Assembly: GCA_958299035.1 (NCBI GenBank)
Contig: CATQJL010000223.1
Location: 1,482,359 to 1,546,358, forward strand
DNA: 64,000 nt
Source: Cylicocyclus nassatus
Lineage: Eukaryota; Nematoda; Chromadorea; Rhabditida; Strongylidae
Reading direction: 5' to 3'
Positions 54,476 through 64,000 of this stretch are shown in pieces. The notes beneath the pieces were generated by a model. The model did not search any database, was not told the origin of the DNA, and saw only the letters and a program-made list of their open reading frames with translations. The translations under genes were made by a program, and so were the position numbers. Numbering within the stretch: the stretch's first letter is position 1; every line of letters starts with the position of its first letter.

Positions 54476-55620
54476 AGCTACTAAAGGTGGCTTGCTTCTA
54501 AATTTTGTATTCATCACTGTCGCAAGTGCCGCAGAGGAGGTGTATAGTTTGAAATAATTTTTCATCACATTTTGAATTCTGAGTCAGGAGGATTGTTTTG
54601 CAGCTGGTGCGAGTAAAAATTTTGTTTGTCCAAACAATGACTACAAACACCACATGCAAATACAATAGTGCAGTCAGTGACAAGTTCATTCAAATCGTTA
54701 GTTCCATGAGATGGCTAAATGCAAGATCTTTCGCACGCAAAGGCATGTATATGTCGATCGTTGGCAGAATCGGCTTATAAGTCGAGGTTCATATGATGCA
54801 GCTCAAATTTAACTCTACTTACAGATAGTCGTGAAGCGTATGTGTCTGATAAAACTCAATTGAAACGCTTAATCATGGAAATGATTGCCTATGTAAGGAC
54901 CTTTTATACTCCGCACAAAAGCGCGTTCAAAACCGCTCAAAAGCGCCCAAAAGCGCCAGAACGCCACTTTCAGCAAACCTTTTTAGAAGCAGCAGTCAAC
55001 GCCACAGCTAATTGTAAATTGCGGAAGAGGAACTCGTTAACTTCTGAAAATGTAAGTTAGGAACCATGATGATGACATCAAGCCAGAGTTCAAATATTTC
55101 TCAGTTATCTCGCACTGTTGATTCGTAAAGTTATCAAGTGCAACAATATGAACTATGCATCAAAGTAATTTGTACAGGTAGCTACCCTCTTAGCGGTCGA
55201 AAGCCTATCAACTCAAAAAACGAAAATGTGCTTGCAAATAGCGTTGCGAAAGTTTAGAAAGCTAGAACAGTTTTATGGTGAAGCTTGCCAACACAGAGTG
55301 TGGTCGAAAGATGTGTCATGATGATTGTGAATGAACGCATAGTTTCTCTAGTGTCAACGTGTTTCAAAACTAGCGCTTCAGCGCCAAAAGTCGAGCTTGT
55401 GAAAGAAGCATTCTGGCGCTCAGGAGCTTTTCGGCACTCTTGGGCGCTTTTCATTGATATGACGGGTGTCTGTTAGAATGCCTTCCTGCTAAAACACGGC
55501 AGTTGGACCTATAGTATGTAAGTCTGTACTCATTTGGCATTTAAAAGGGACACTGACAGCGAATTCTTCATGCACCGTTAATACGTCATGGCATGTCCCG
55601 AATAAGAGTCAGTGAGTAAT
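54476..55620. other. Interior of Harbinger-like element, possible exon
   Basis: After 'gattgttttgcag' at 54602 a frame reads LVRVKILFVQTMTTNTTCKY and runs to TAA at 54780; it could be a terminal exon. Minisatellite words 'caaaagcgcccaaaagcgcc' occur at 54935. Nothing else is supported. Confidence 0.25.
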
Positions 55621-55753
55621 CAGCTGACCACCATGTAGATTTTAACCTTGAGGTAGATTTGTGAATAGCAAAGTTACCTTGAGGTTAAATTCTACCTTGT
55701 GGGATGCTTTCAAGGTAGATTTTAACCTCAAGGTTCGTTGATGAATACGGCCA

Positions 55754-57410
55754 CTGATTTTTCCACAGATCCTATTATATAAAAAGAATGGAAACTAGAA
55801 CCCCCGTTTTTCTAATCGTTTTTCAGGATCGTTGCGGGAGCCTGGACACCGTACCCCCTTCTTTGAATTTGATGAAAAAGAAGGCGATTGACGCGCATAA
55901 ACTACATGATGTAGTCTCCATGGTCTAGTGGCTAAGGAGTGCGACTCTCAGCTGCTAAACCCGGGTTCGATTCCCCGCTCAAAAATTCCTTTTTGCCACT
56001 AATGTTGGCTCCAAAAAACAGCTGATTTCTCCACAAATTACTATATATATATATAATAAAAAAGCAACGGAAAAGCGAACTTTTTTGCACCGCCCGTTTT
56101 CGTTGCGTGAGCCTGGACACCGTACCCCATTCCCTCTTGAGTTTGATGAAAAAGAAGGCGATTGACGCGCATAAACTACATGATGTAGCCTCCATGGTCT
56201 AGTGGCTAAGGAGTGCGACTCTCAGCTGCTAAACCCGGGTTCGATTCCCCGCTCGAAAATTCCTTTTTGCCACTAATGTTGGCTCCAAAAAACAGCTGAT
56301 TTCTCCACAGATTACTATATATATAATAAAAAAAAAGCAACGGAAAAGCGAACTTTTTTGCACCGCCCGTTTTCGTTGCGTGAGCCTGGACACCGTACCC
56401 CATTCCCTCTTGAGTTTGATGAAAAAGAAGGCGATTGACGCGCATAAACTACATGATGTAGCCTCCATGGTCTAGTGGCTAAGGAGTGCGACTCTCAGCT
56501 GCTAAACCCGGGTTCGATTCCCCGCTCGAAAATTCCTTTTTGCCACTAATGTTGGCTCCAAAAAACAGCTGATTTCTCCACAGATTACTATATATATAAT
56601 AAAAAAAAAGCAACGGAAAAGCGAACTTTTTTGCACCGCCCGTTTTCGTTGCGTGAGCCTGGACACCGTACCCATTCCCCCTTGAGTTTGATGAAAAAGA
56701 AGGCGATTGACGCGCATAAACTACATGATGTAGTCTCCATGGTCTAGTGGCTAAGGAATGCGACTCTCAGCTGCCAGACTCGGGTTCGATTCACCACTCA
56801 GGAATTCCTTTTTGCCACTAACGTTGGCTCCAAAAACAGCTGATTTCTCCTATTATATAAAAAGAATGGAAACTAGAACCTCCGTTTTTCTGATCGTTTT
56901 TCAAGATCGTTGCGGGAGCCTGGACACTGTACCCCCTTTCTTTGAATTTGATGAAAAAAAGGGCGATTGACGAGCATAAACTACAGTTGCGATGTAGTCT
57001 CCATGGTCTAGTGGCTAAGGGGTGCGACCCTCAGCTGCTAAACCTGGGTTCGATTCCCCGCTCAGGAATTCCTTTTTGCCACTAATGTTGGCTCTAAAAA
57101 ACAGCTGATTTCTCCACAGATCCTATTACATAAAAAGAATGGAAACTAGAACCTCCGTTTTTCTGATCGTTTTTCAGGATCGTTGCGGGAGCCTGGACAC
57201 TGTACCCCCTTTCTTTGAATTTAATGAAAAAGAAGGCGATTGACGCGCATAAACTACATGATGTAGCCTCCATGGTCTAGTGGCTAAGGAGTGCGACTCT
57301 CAGCTGCTAAACCCGGGTTTGATTCCCCGCTCGAAAATTCCTTTTTGCCACTAATGTTGGCTCCAAAAAACAGCTGATTTCTCCACAGATTACTATATCC
57401 CTCTATAACA
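55754..57410 (+). mobile_element. Tandem array of tRNA-derived SINE family B
   Basis: Six head-to-tail units; the word 'cctggacac' recurs at 55841, 56112, 56385, 56658, 56919 and 57192, a period of 261-273 bp. Each unit has a tRNA-like head (A-box TGGTCTAGTGGCTAAGG, B-box GGGTTCGATTCCCC), the tail 'ttcctttttgccactaatgttggct...cagctgatttctccacag', an AT-rich spacer and 'caccgcccgttttcgttgcg'. Acceptor-stem halves do not pair, so they are not functional tRNAs. The last two and a half units are nearly the same as 63392-64000. Confidence 0.85.
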
Positions 57411-58816
57411 AAAAAATGGCAACGCATTGATTAGCACTTTTTGAAGCCACCTTTAAATTCGTTGCCGGAGCCCGCCTACCGTATCGTGCGCGACGTTGGC
57501 CCAAATTTTTGTTTGGGTTTTTTTGAGTGCGTGGTTTTTGTGTGCGTGTTATTTTTTGTGTGCGTATTTATTTCTGTTTGTTTTAATTCTGTTTCCTTTG
57601 CATTGTTATGATTATTGATTCGTGCGTCTAGCACGTTTGGTCAGGCAGCACTCTTACGAAATGCGTATGGGCTAAATCATTGTATCAAAATTCTGCGATT
57701 GACTTTTCAAGGATGTCGTTGAATAGTCACTATATAGTGCCTTTTTGCTGCTATGTACATAGATTATGAGTTTTTTTTTTTCAAATCTGCTGTTTTCCTT
57801 CTTTTTCCAAACGTATTGTATTCCAAACCTACCTTCTCCTTTTGAAGAATCATCTGTAGTCACATCATGTGTTGACTGACTCGGTATTAACCTCAGGGAA
57901 ACGCGTTGTTCTTTTCGGCTCAGCTGTGATTTACCTTGGAGCTCGAACTCGTGGGTGCTAGATCACATCAATGATACGTTCAAATTGGAAGCATTACGCT
58001 TTCACTTAATTCAGTTTTTATTTACTAGACTTCTTGGAAGAGTAGAGGTCGGAAGGAAAGAAATGCATTTTTTCTTTTTATCCGAAGCCTTTTTCCTACA
58101 TAACGAAGGAGAACTTTCCTCATCCCTTTCCGGTAGGTAGCGCCCAAAACCTGATCTTCAGAGAAAACCTTTAATTACTTGACGTCATAGACCGCATATG
58201 AAACGAATCGCCAATTTGAGTGAGTGGGCGCGATGCAATAGATGTTTATGCGATGGGATCGAAGCATAAATGCATTCGTTTGCAAGTGAGCTGGTAGCTC
58301 TCAGACAAATGAGCCGCTGCTTTGTGAATTCGATCTCTTCTACATCAGGTTCAAATGGTACTTACTCTGTAAGTACTCATGCGTTAGCTATAGAGTATAA
58401 GCTATATGGTATAGCTATAGCTATACCATATAGCTTATACTAGCTATATGGTTAGTCTTTGTGTGTGCTATTATATCAATCCTTGTGGTGTTTTTGAACT
58501 ATGATGATCTTTTCATGTCTATGAAATTATTATGCATTCGCTCTACATCGTTTTTTTGTTCTTTTGTTTTGCTTCTAGTTAGTTCTGTTGATCGATTGGT
58601 CGGTCGTTCGATATATTTGTGATAAGGATTTTTTGCTCGGACGGAAAAGTAATGGTAAGCATGAGAGTTTTTGGTCTTGAAGATAAAATATTTGAAGCTC
58701 ATTGCAGTTGAGGAATGAGTGGCCAGTTATTCATGAAGGATTTGCATGTGGGAAACTGTTGATGATGCGGTGAGCATAACATTAGCTCCTTACTTTTCTG
58801 CACTCGTGACTTTTAG
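57411..58816. other. Mostly unassigned; one possible exon
   Basis: A frame open from about 57925 to 58134 reads DHINDTFKLEALRFHLIQFL and VGRKEMHFFFLSEAFFLHNE before a GTAGGT site. It may be an upstream exon of the model at 58817 but no junction could be proved. A perfect palindrome lies at 58394. Confidence 0.25.
58394..58441. repeat. 48-bp perfect palindrome
   Basis: Two 24-nt halves starting AGTATAAGCTATATGG are exact reverse complements with no spacer. Built from CTATA-like words, so replication slippage or a MITE footprint could explain it. Confidence 0.9.
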
Positions 58817-59319
58817 AATGAACCGGATGTGTCTCACACTATTGTACGGGTGGATACCGAAAGGTCAAGAATTTCAGCGGAGCGAATCTGCTCATTAATT
58901 AGTGAGCAGGGAAGTCTAGAAAGTCTCAGCTTAGAAGAAACAAAGCCTGTGCAGGTACGGTTTTGTATATCTTGTTTATTTGTGTTTGTATATTCTCTCC
59001 TATTATTTGCATTTTTTGGAGCAAAAATTATAGATTCCTGCGGAAAGAGTATATCGTATGTGGTATCCGGAACAGGTGCCGAAGAGATGTTCGTCGAAGG
59101 ATTTGTTTCATTGTAAAGTAAACGTACAAGCTGATGTAAAAGTAAATTGGGAGAAGTTATTACCGCATCCCGGTGTCATGAGGGAAGTGAAGGTTAGAAT
59201 TTCGAAGTAACGAATGGTTGAAATTCCTTACACCTAAAAAAAGTCTGCAAAATGAAGAGCATTTGTTGCAGATGCGCGAGCAAGATCTACGAACTGATTT
59301 TGTGATAGGTGATGCTCAG
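58817..59319 (+). CDS. Spliced gene fragment, unknown protein
   Basis: Three exons in phase 0: 58817-58954 (after 'gtgacttttag'; HTIVRVDTERSRISAERICS ... ending CAG|GTACGG), 59034-59192 (IPAERVYRMWYPEQVPKRCS, VNVQADVKVNWEKLLPHPGV; ending AAG|GTTAGA) and 59272-59319 (MREQDLRTDFVIGDAQ; ending CAG|GTATAT). Both introns are 79 nt with AG acceptors. All exon lengths are multiples of three and the frame is open throughout, which is good evidence for coding. No start or stop is included. Product unknown. It lies just upstream of the PRP8 pseudogene but does not match PRP8. Confidence 0.5.
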
Positions 59320-59474
59320 GTATATCTCTATATATACATTATAGATTTGATAGTTTTTTCGCTTTGCTAGCTTTTTCCGATTTGATAGTTTTTTCGCTTT
59401 GCTAGCTTATTCCGACCTGATTATATATTATTGACATGTAGTTCTTGATACTATTGTTGCTGTATGTTATCTGT
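59316..59474 (+). repeat. Direct repeat flanking the PRP8 pseudogene, copy 1
   Basis: 'tatatatacattatagatttgatag...cgctttgctagc...ttgacatgtagtt..tgatactattgttgctg' recurs at 60387-60508 in the same orientation. Copy 1 has an internal 38-bp duplication. Confidence 0.85.
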
Positions 59475-59606
59475 GTGATACACAGCAATCGAAATGGCTT
59501 CGCTTTAAATTCGTAATTCAATACTATCGTTGATGGAGGACAAAGGGTGCCTAAGATAGATACCTAACAGGTGTCAGTTTGTTTTGGTCTTCTGAAATAA
59601 TCTTGA

Positions 59607-60298
<692 letters not shown>

Positions 60299-60386
60299 CC
60301 TTTCTCTCTGATTTGTATTGCACGTTTGTCAGTGCCCTTTTGATTTGGGCATTGACAAACTCCTCATTTTAGGTTGTATTTTGTTC

Positions 60387-60503
60387 AGATATGTCTTTAT
60401 ATATACATTATAGATTTGATAGTTTTGTCGCTTTGCTAGCTTTTTCCGATCTGGTTATATATTCTTGACATGTAGTTGTTGATACTATTGTTGCTGTGTG
60501 TTA

Positions 60504-60508
<5 letters not shown>
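60387..60508 (+). repeat. Direct repeat flanking the PRP8 pseudogene, copy 2
   Basis: Matches 59316-59474 without the internal duplication and leads directly into the (AT)n tract. The two copies bracket the pseudogene. Confidence 0.85.

Positions 60509-60559
<51 letters not shown>
60509..60559. repeat. (AT)n microsatellite
   Basis: About 25 uninterrupted AT dinucleotides. Confidence 0.97.
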
Positions 60560-60562
<3 letters not shown>

Positions 60563-60708
60563 TAAACTGCAGTAGTACAGATAGTCTAGGTTAGGTTTAT
60601 ACCTATAAAATACTTCAATGTGTTTATCTTGCCGTGAATGGCATCTATAGAGGGTAGAGGAAGTGTCAAGGAAGTAATTTCTTACACGAATACTTCATTG
60701 GGCCGCTA
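60560..60708. other. Possible start of a further arm copy
   Basis: The word ATTGGGCCGCTAG at 60697-60709 equals the outer end of the arm at 63379-63391. Read on the minus strand it is followed by 'gtgtaagaaat', close to 'gtgtgagaaat' in the arms, suggesting a decayed copy in tandem. Confidence 0.4.
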
Positions 60709-63391
60709 GAGAATCTAAGAGCATTTTCGCTTAAGAGCTTTTCTTGTTCTTTTTATTGGTACCATTCTCTTCACCCCATCTTCAGTGGTTGGTGAGTTAT
60801 GAGCGCTCAAAGTTAGGGTATCGGTTGAAAACGTTGGTAGCTTTTAGTATTTACAAAACGCTGAAAGCCTGTATAGATGCTTCCAGTCATTTGATGTCAT
60901 AAGTCACTGTGGAAGTAATCAAAGTACATTCTGAAATTCTCCCAAAGGGCTGCTGCAGAGCGACAACTATCAGGGAAATAAGTATTATGGAGTGAAATAC
61001 CAGAAGCATGTACAGTGAATGAATTGTATTACTCTAACATCACAAGCAAAGAGCTCACGACAAATATAAACTATGTTCATTTCAAGTGCGCTATGATACT
61101 AATCGCAGTTTCATCAAACAGCGTAGATGACAAAGAAAAGAAAACATTGTAGGAAATCTATTATATGAAAAATGAGTAAGGTGAAAAAAATAACGAGCGA
61201 AACGACAAATTATCGTACCTTGTAACAAGGATACTCTGTACCCCACTAAGGCCAAATTCTAACATTCACTTCTTTTTTCACTAAACTTAAGCAATCACAC
61301 ACTATTCGTAAACTGCCATTAACTGAGTGAGAGAAACCATGGAGAATGGGCCAGATCAAGCGCGCCTCAACAGTAGATAACCTTCACTCCCTCTCTCACT
61401 TGCATCTTTGAAACCAAAACCTTACTATGCTTTGTAATGTGAATGCTCATGATGGAATGTAAAGCCTAATCCTTGACAATAGCGGTCGCTTTGCGAAGCG
61501 GATGCGAACGGAAGTTTGAGCGCCTTCCGTGACTGAGTTTGCGCCCGCGCACAGCTCCCTTTCATGGGAAGCCGCTTGCATTTGAGACTAGCTAATAACA
61601 CTCCGTAAGTACAGTACGGACACTTGTGAATTTCTGGAAATCACCGTAATTGATCTCTTGTTGATGAAAATGTCTGAAACTTCGCTGTATAGTGCGCATG
61701 CTAGCCGACCATGTCAAAACTGTTTCCGGTCACCTGAACTTTGAGCGGAGAGTAAAAAATTGCGAAACCGCGTAGCTATATGATGTTACCAATCTACCGG
61801 CTTTTTCGAAGTATTATCGCGTTTTTTAGCTCCCAGATCTCTTTGTGCAGTTATGCACGAAAGCATGAAACATTTGCAAACCCTAGGATCTTTCGTCCTG
61901 TTCATAGGAAGGCGATCAATGTGTATTTGCTTTTGAAATATCAAAAGCCAACCTGCTTTCTTAAACCTGTGAGATTTTGCTCTTTCTTTTTTGCTTAGAT
62001 TAAAAGCGCCACAGAAGCGCGCTATGAAGATCCCCTACTTGTGCATCCATGAGATGAGCGCGAATTGCGCGTAAAAGCGATCGCCGCCGCATTTTCCATT
62101 TGTGATTTATCGGCTGCAGCATAACATGCTTCGAATAAAGATAGAGAGAACTTCCAGAAAAAAAGGAGACTTGCGCTTTGGCATAAGAATTTTGGAAAAC
62201 GAGGTGTTTACTTGGACTGGATTTGCTTGCGAGGAAGTTCGAACGGTGCTATCTCTGTGTCCGCGGCCCAAAATTTCAAAGTCGCGAATTTGGCTGAAAT
62301 TCGGTAGAGAAATCACAAATATTACGTTCTATCATAAAAACGCCATTTGGTGGGGCAACGGTGGATATACGTAGAAGAGTTGATTCAATCGGCTGAAATT
62401 TGGTCTAAGGGGTTTTCTAAAGACTAACCACGAATACTATATTCTTTCTGCATTCTGCAGCGGGCTTAGTCTTCAAAAATCCTTCTAACCAAAGTACGCC
62501 GGGCCCTGCTTAGGGTTTTGGCACGGAAAAGTTAAGCGGAACGCTGTGAGCATACTGAGTGGAAGTACATTGAAGGGAGAGAAAGATACTATGACTTTTT
62601 TGAGTAAGCTTTTGCGAAAAGGGTGTTTTGAAACGGGACAGCTCCTTGAACAACGAAGAAAGAGTGGACAACTTCACTGTGGAGTTTTAGAGGGAAAAAC
62701 TTGGTGCATTTTGGCTAAGAAAATGGGAAAAACTGATATTTTAAGGCAAGAGTGATGAGGAAATTAGGCTCTTCTAATGGAAAACGATCTTTTCGCACGG
62801 GCGGTCTCCAGCGCCATCCTGATTTTTACTTGTCTTAACACATTACACGCCGCAAATCTTTCTTCCCCCTGTTTTGCTTGAGCAAAAGCCGCCGCAGGAT
62901 GTTCCGCGCGCGACAGTGGTGTTGGAAAGGAATAGGACGCGAATCGCGTTCTCACCCTCCTCTAATGATTTGACGGAAAAAGCCGCTAACGCTTTGAGAA
63001 AATTCTAAACCGAAAGGAACATGCAATACAATACATCAGCTAAGAAAAGCCACAGAAAGGAGAGCTACGGGAAGGATGCTGTACGAGAAGAAGGAACATT
63101 ACTCGTTTCTCTAATGCGAGGTTGAGTCTAGAGAAAAAGCGCAAGGTGTAAGGTGTGCATTTCTATTTTGGAAAATGAGCTTCACTCAACGCAACATCTT
63201 TCTTGACTCCAACGTTCTTCTGCAAGCTGTCGTACTTTCGTCATTAAAACTACATGCACACCATGCCTTTTCAGCGGATTTCAAGCAAACATCGCTAGAC
63301 GAGTTCATTAGCTTCCACGGCATTGTCTAATACGAGGCTATGGTGACTCAATACAACATTTCTCACACCTGCTCGCCATTGGGCCGCTAGT
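60709..63391 (-). repeat. 2.7 kb inverted arm, right
   Basis: Reverse complement of 47304-50001. Identity looks moderate (many substitutions and small indels), so the duplication is not recent. Includes the ~130-bp repeat family at 62250-62530. At the outer boundary both arms change abruptly next to 'tatataataaaaaaa', the AT-rich spacer of SINE family B, so the arm family probably inserted into SINE spacers. Confidence 0.85.
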
Positions 63392-64000
63392 ATATAATAA
63401 AAAAAAGCAACGGAAAAGCGAACTTTTTTGCACCGCCCGTTTTCGTTGCGTGAGCCTGGACACCGTACCCATTCCCCCTTGAGTTTGATGAAAAAGAAGG
63501 CGATTGACGCGCATAAACTACATGATGTAGTCTCCATGGTCTAGTGGCTAAGGAGTGCGACTCTCAGCTGCTAAACCCGGGTTCGATTCACCACTCAGCA
63601 ATTCCTTTTTGCCACTAACGTTGGCCCCAAAAACAGCTGATTTCTCCTATTATATAAAAAGAATGGAAACTAGAACCTCCGTTTTTCTGATCGTTTTTCA
63701 AGATCGTTGCGGGAGCCTGGACACTGTACCCCCTTTCTTTGAATTTGATGAAAAAAAGGGCGATTGACGAGCATAAACTACAGTTGCGATGTAGTCTCCA
63801 TGGTCTAGTGGCTAAGGGGTGCGACCCTCAGCTGCTAAACCTGGGTTCGATTCCCCGCTCAGGAATTCCTTTTTGCCACTAATGTTGGCTCTAAAAAACA
63901 GCTGATTTCTCCACAGATCCTATTACATAAAAAGAATGGAAACTAGAACCTCCGTTTTTCTGATCGTTTTTCAGGATCGTTGCGGGAGCCTGGACACTGT
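63392..64000 (+). mobile_element. Tandem tRNA-derived SINE family B, array continuing off the window
   Basis: The word 'cctggacac' recurs at 63455, 63716 and 63989, with spacings of 261 and 273 bp identical to the end of the 55.8-57.4 kb array. Heads with A-box TGGTCTAGTGGCTAAGG are at about 63537 and 63807. Text from 63650 onward is nearly the same as 56846-57196, so this is a duplicate of that array. Truncated by the window edge. Confidence 0.85.

Larger units (their letters stand above)
50808..55753. mobile_element. Harbinger-like element with nested insertions, 4.95 kb
   Basis: Inverted ends TGGCCGTATTCATCAACGAA and the reverse complement at 55753, continuing into paired 'ccttgaggtt' and 'aaatctacct' blocks. 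The split SINE shows a 3-bp duplication CTG, which fits PIF/Harbinger-type insertion. Subterminal copies of the end motif lie at 50945-51060 and 55620-55720. No transposase is recognisable; 2.5 kb of the interior is later insertions (PLE tail, TTAA MITE, mariner fold-back). Confidence 0.7.

Noticed and set aside
56463..56530. Functional tRNA genes in the 55.8-57.4 kb array
   Set aside because: Heads are tRNA-like, but stems do not close and the copies are parts of a 273-bp tandem unit.
55754..57410. A CRISPR-like repeat/spacer array
   Set aside because: Units are about 270 bp, contiguous, tRNA-like, and in a eukaryotic context.

Overview
This is a 64 kb piece of an animal genome assembly, most likely a nematode. 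The evidence is short GT-AG introns (67-79 nt) in the plausible gene models and a decayed copy of the spliceosomal gene PRP8 whose wording looks nematode-like, judged from memory without alignment. No bacterial-style operons, CRISPR arrays, rRNA genes or convincing functional tRNA genes are visible. Most of the window is transposable elements, many nested inside one another. Gene content is low: three or four short multi-exon models can be argued from reading frames and splice sites, none of a family I recognise.

Layout. 0-7.5 kb: fold-back repeats (1.6-1.9, 2.1-3.5 and 4.05-4.3 kb), then three candidate plus-strand coding segments (4.5-4.9, 6.07-6.3, 6.8-6.9 kb). 7.5-9 kb: a hAT MITE with a perfect 8-bp target duplication, then a mariner-type MITE. 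10.4-24.1 kb: purine-rich degenerate tandem repeats with large palindromic fold-back elements and two tRNA-derived SINEs of one family. 12-52 kb: nine members of a MITE family with AGGCA-type ends and TTAA target sites. 29-30.4 kb: a LINE reverse-transcriptase fragment beside a three-exon gene model. 31.8-36 kb: a TTAA MITE split by a 3.8 kb hAT transposon, which itself holds a mariner fold-back split by a palindromic retroelement-like insert. 36.7-40.7 kb: a mariner-type element containing a Tc1-like giant inverted repeat, a folded RTE-like insertion and another mariner fold-back. 42.1-44.9 kb: a 500-N gap followed directly by a cDNA-amplification primer sequence and two inverted Penelope-like element (PLE) copies. 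45-46.9 kb: a pogo/Tigger-type transposon with 25-bp terminal repeats that encodes only the DNA-binding half of a transposase. 47.3-63.4 kb: two 2.7 kb inverted arms enclosing tandem tRNA-SINE arrays, a Harbinger-like element loaded with other insertions, one gene model and the PRP8 pseudogene.

The elements do not form a pathway. What the window shows is an insertion history: several insertions can be ordered in time because target duplications and split host elements are preserved. Points most worth following up are the primer remnant and inverted PLE at the gap, the tandem tRNA-SINE arrays, the TTAA MITE family, the intact DNA-binding ORF in the pogo element, the hairpin shared by PLE-like 3' ends, and the unrecognised spliced genes.
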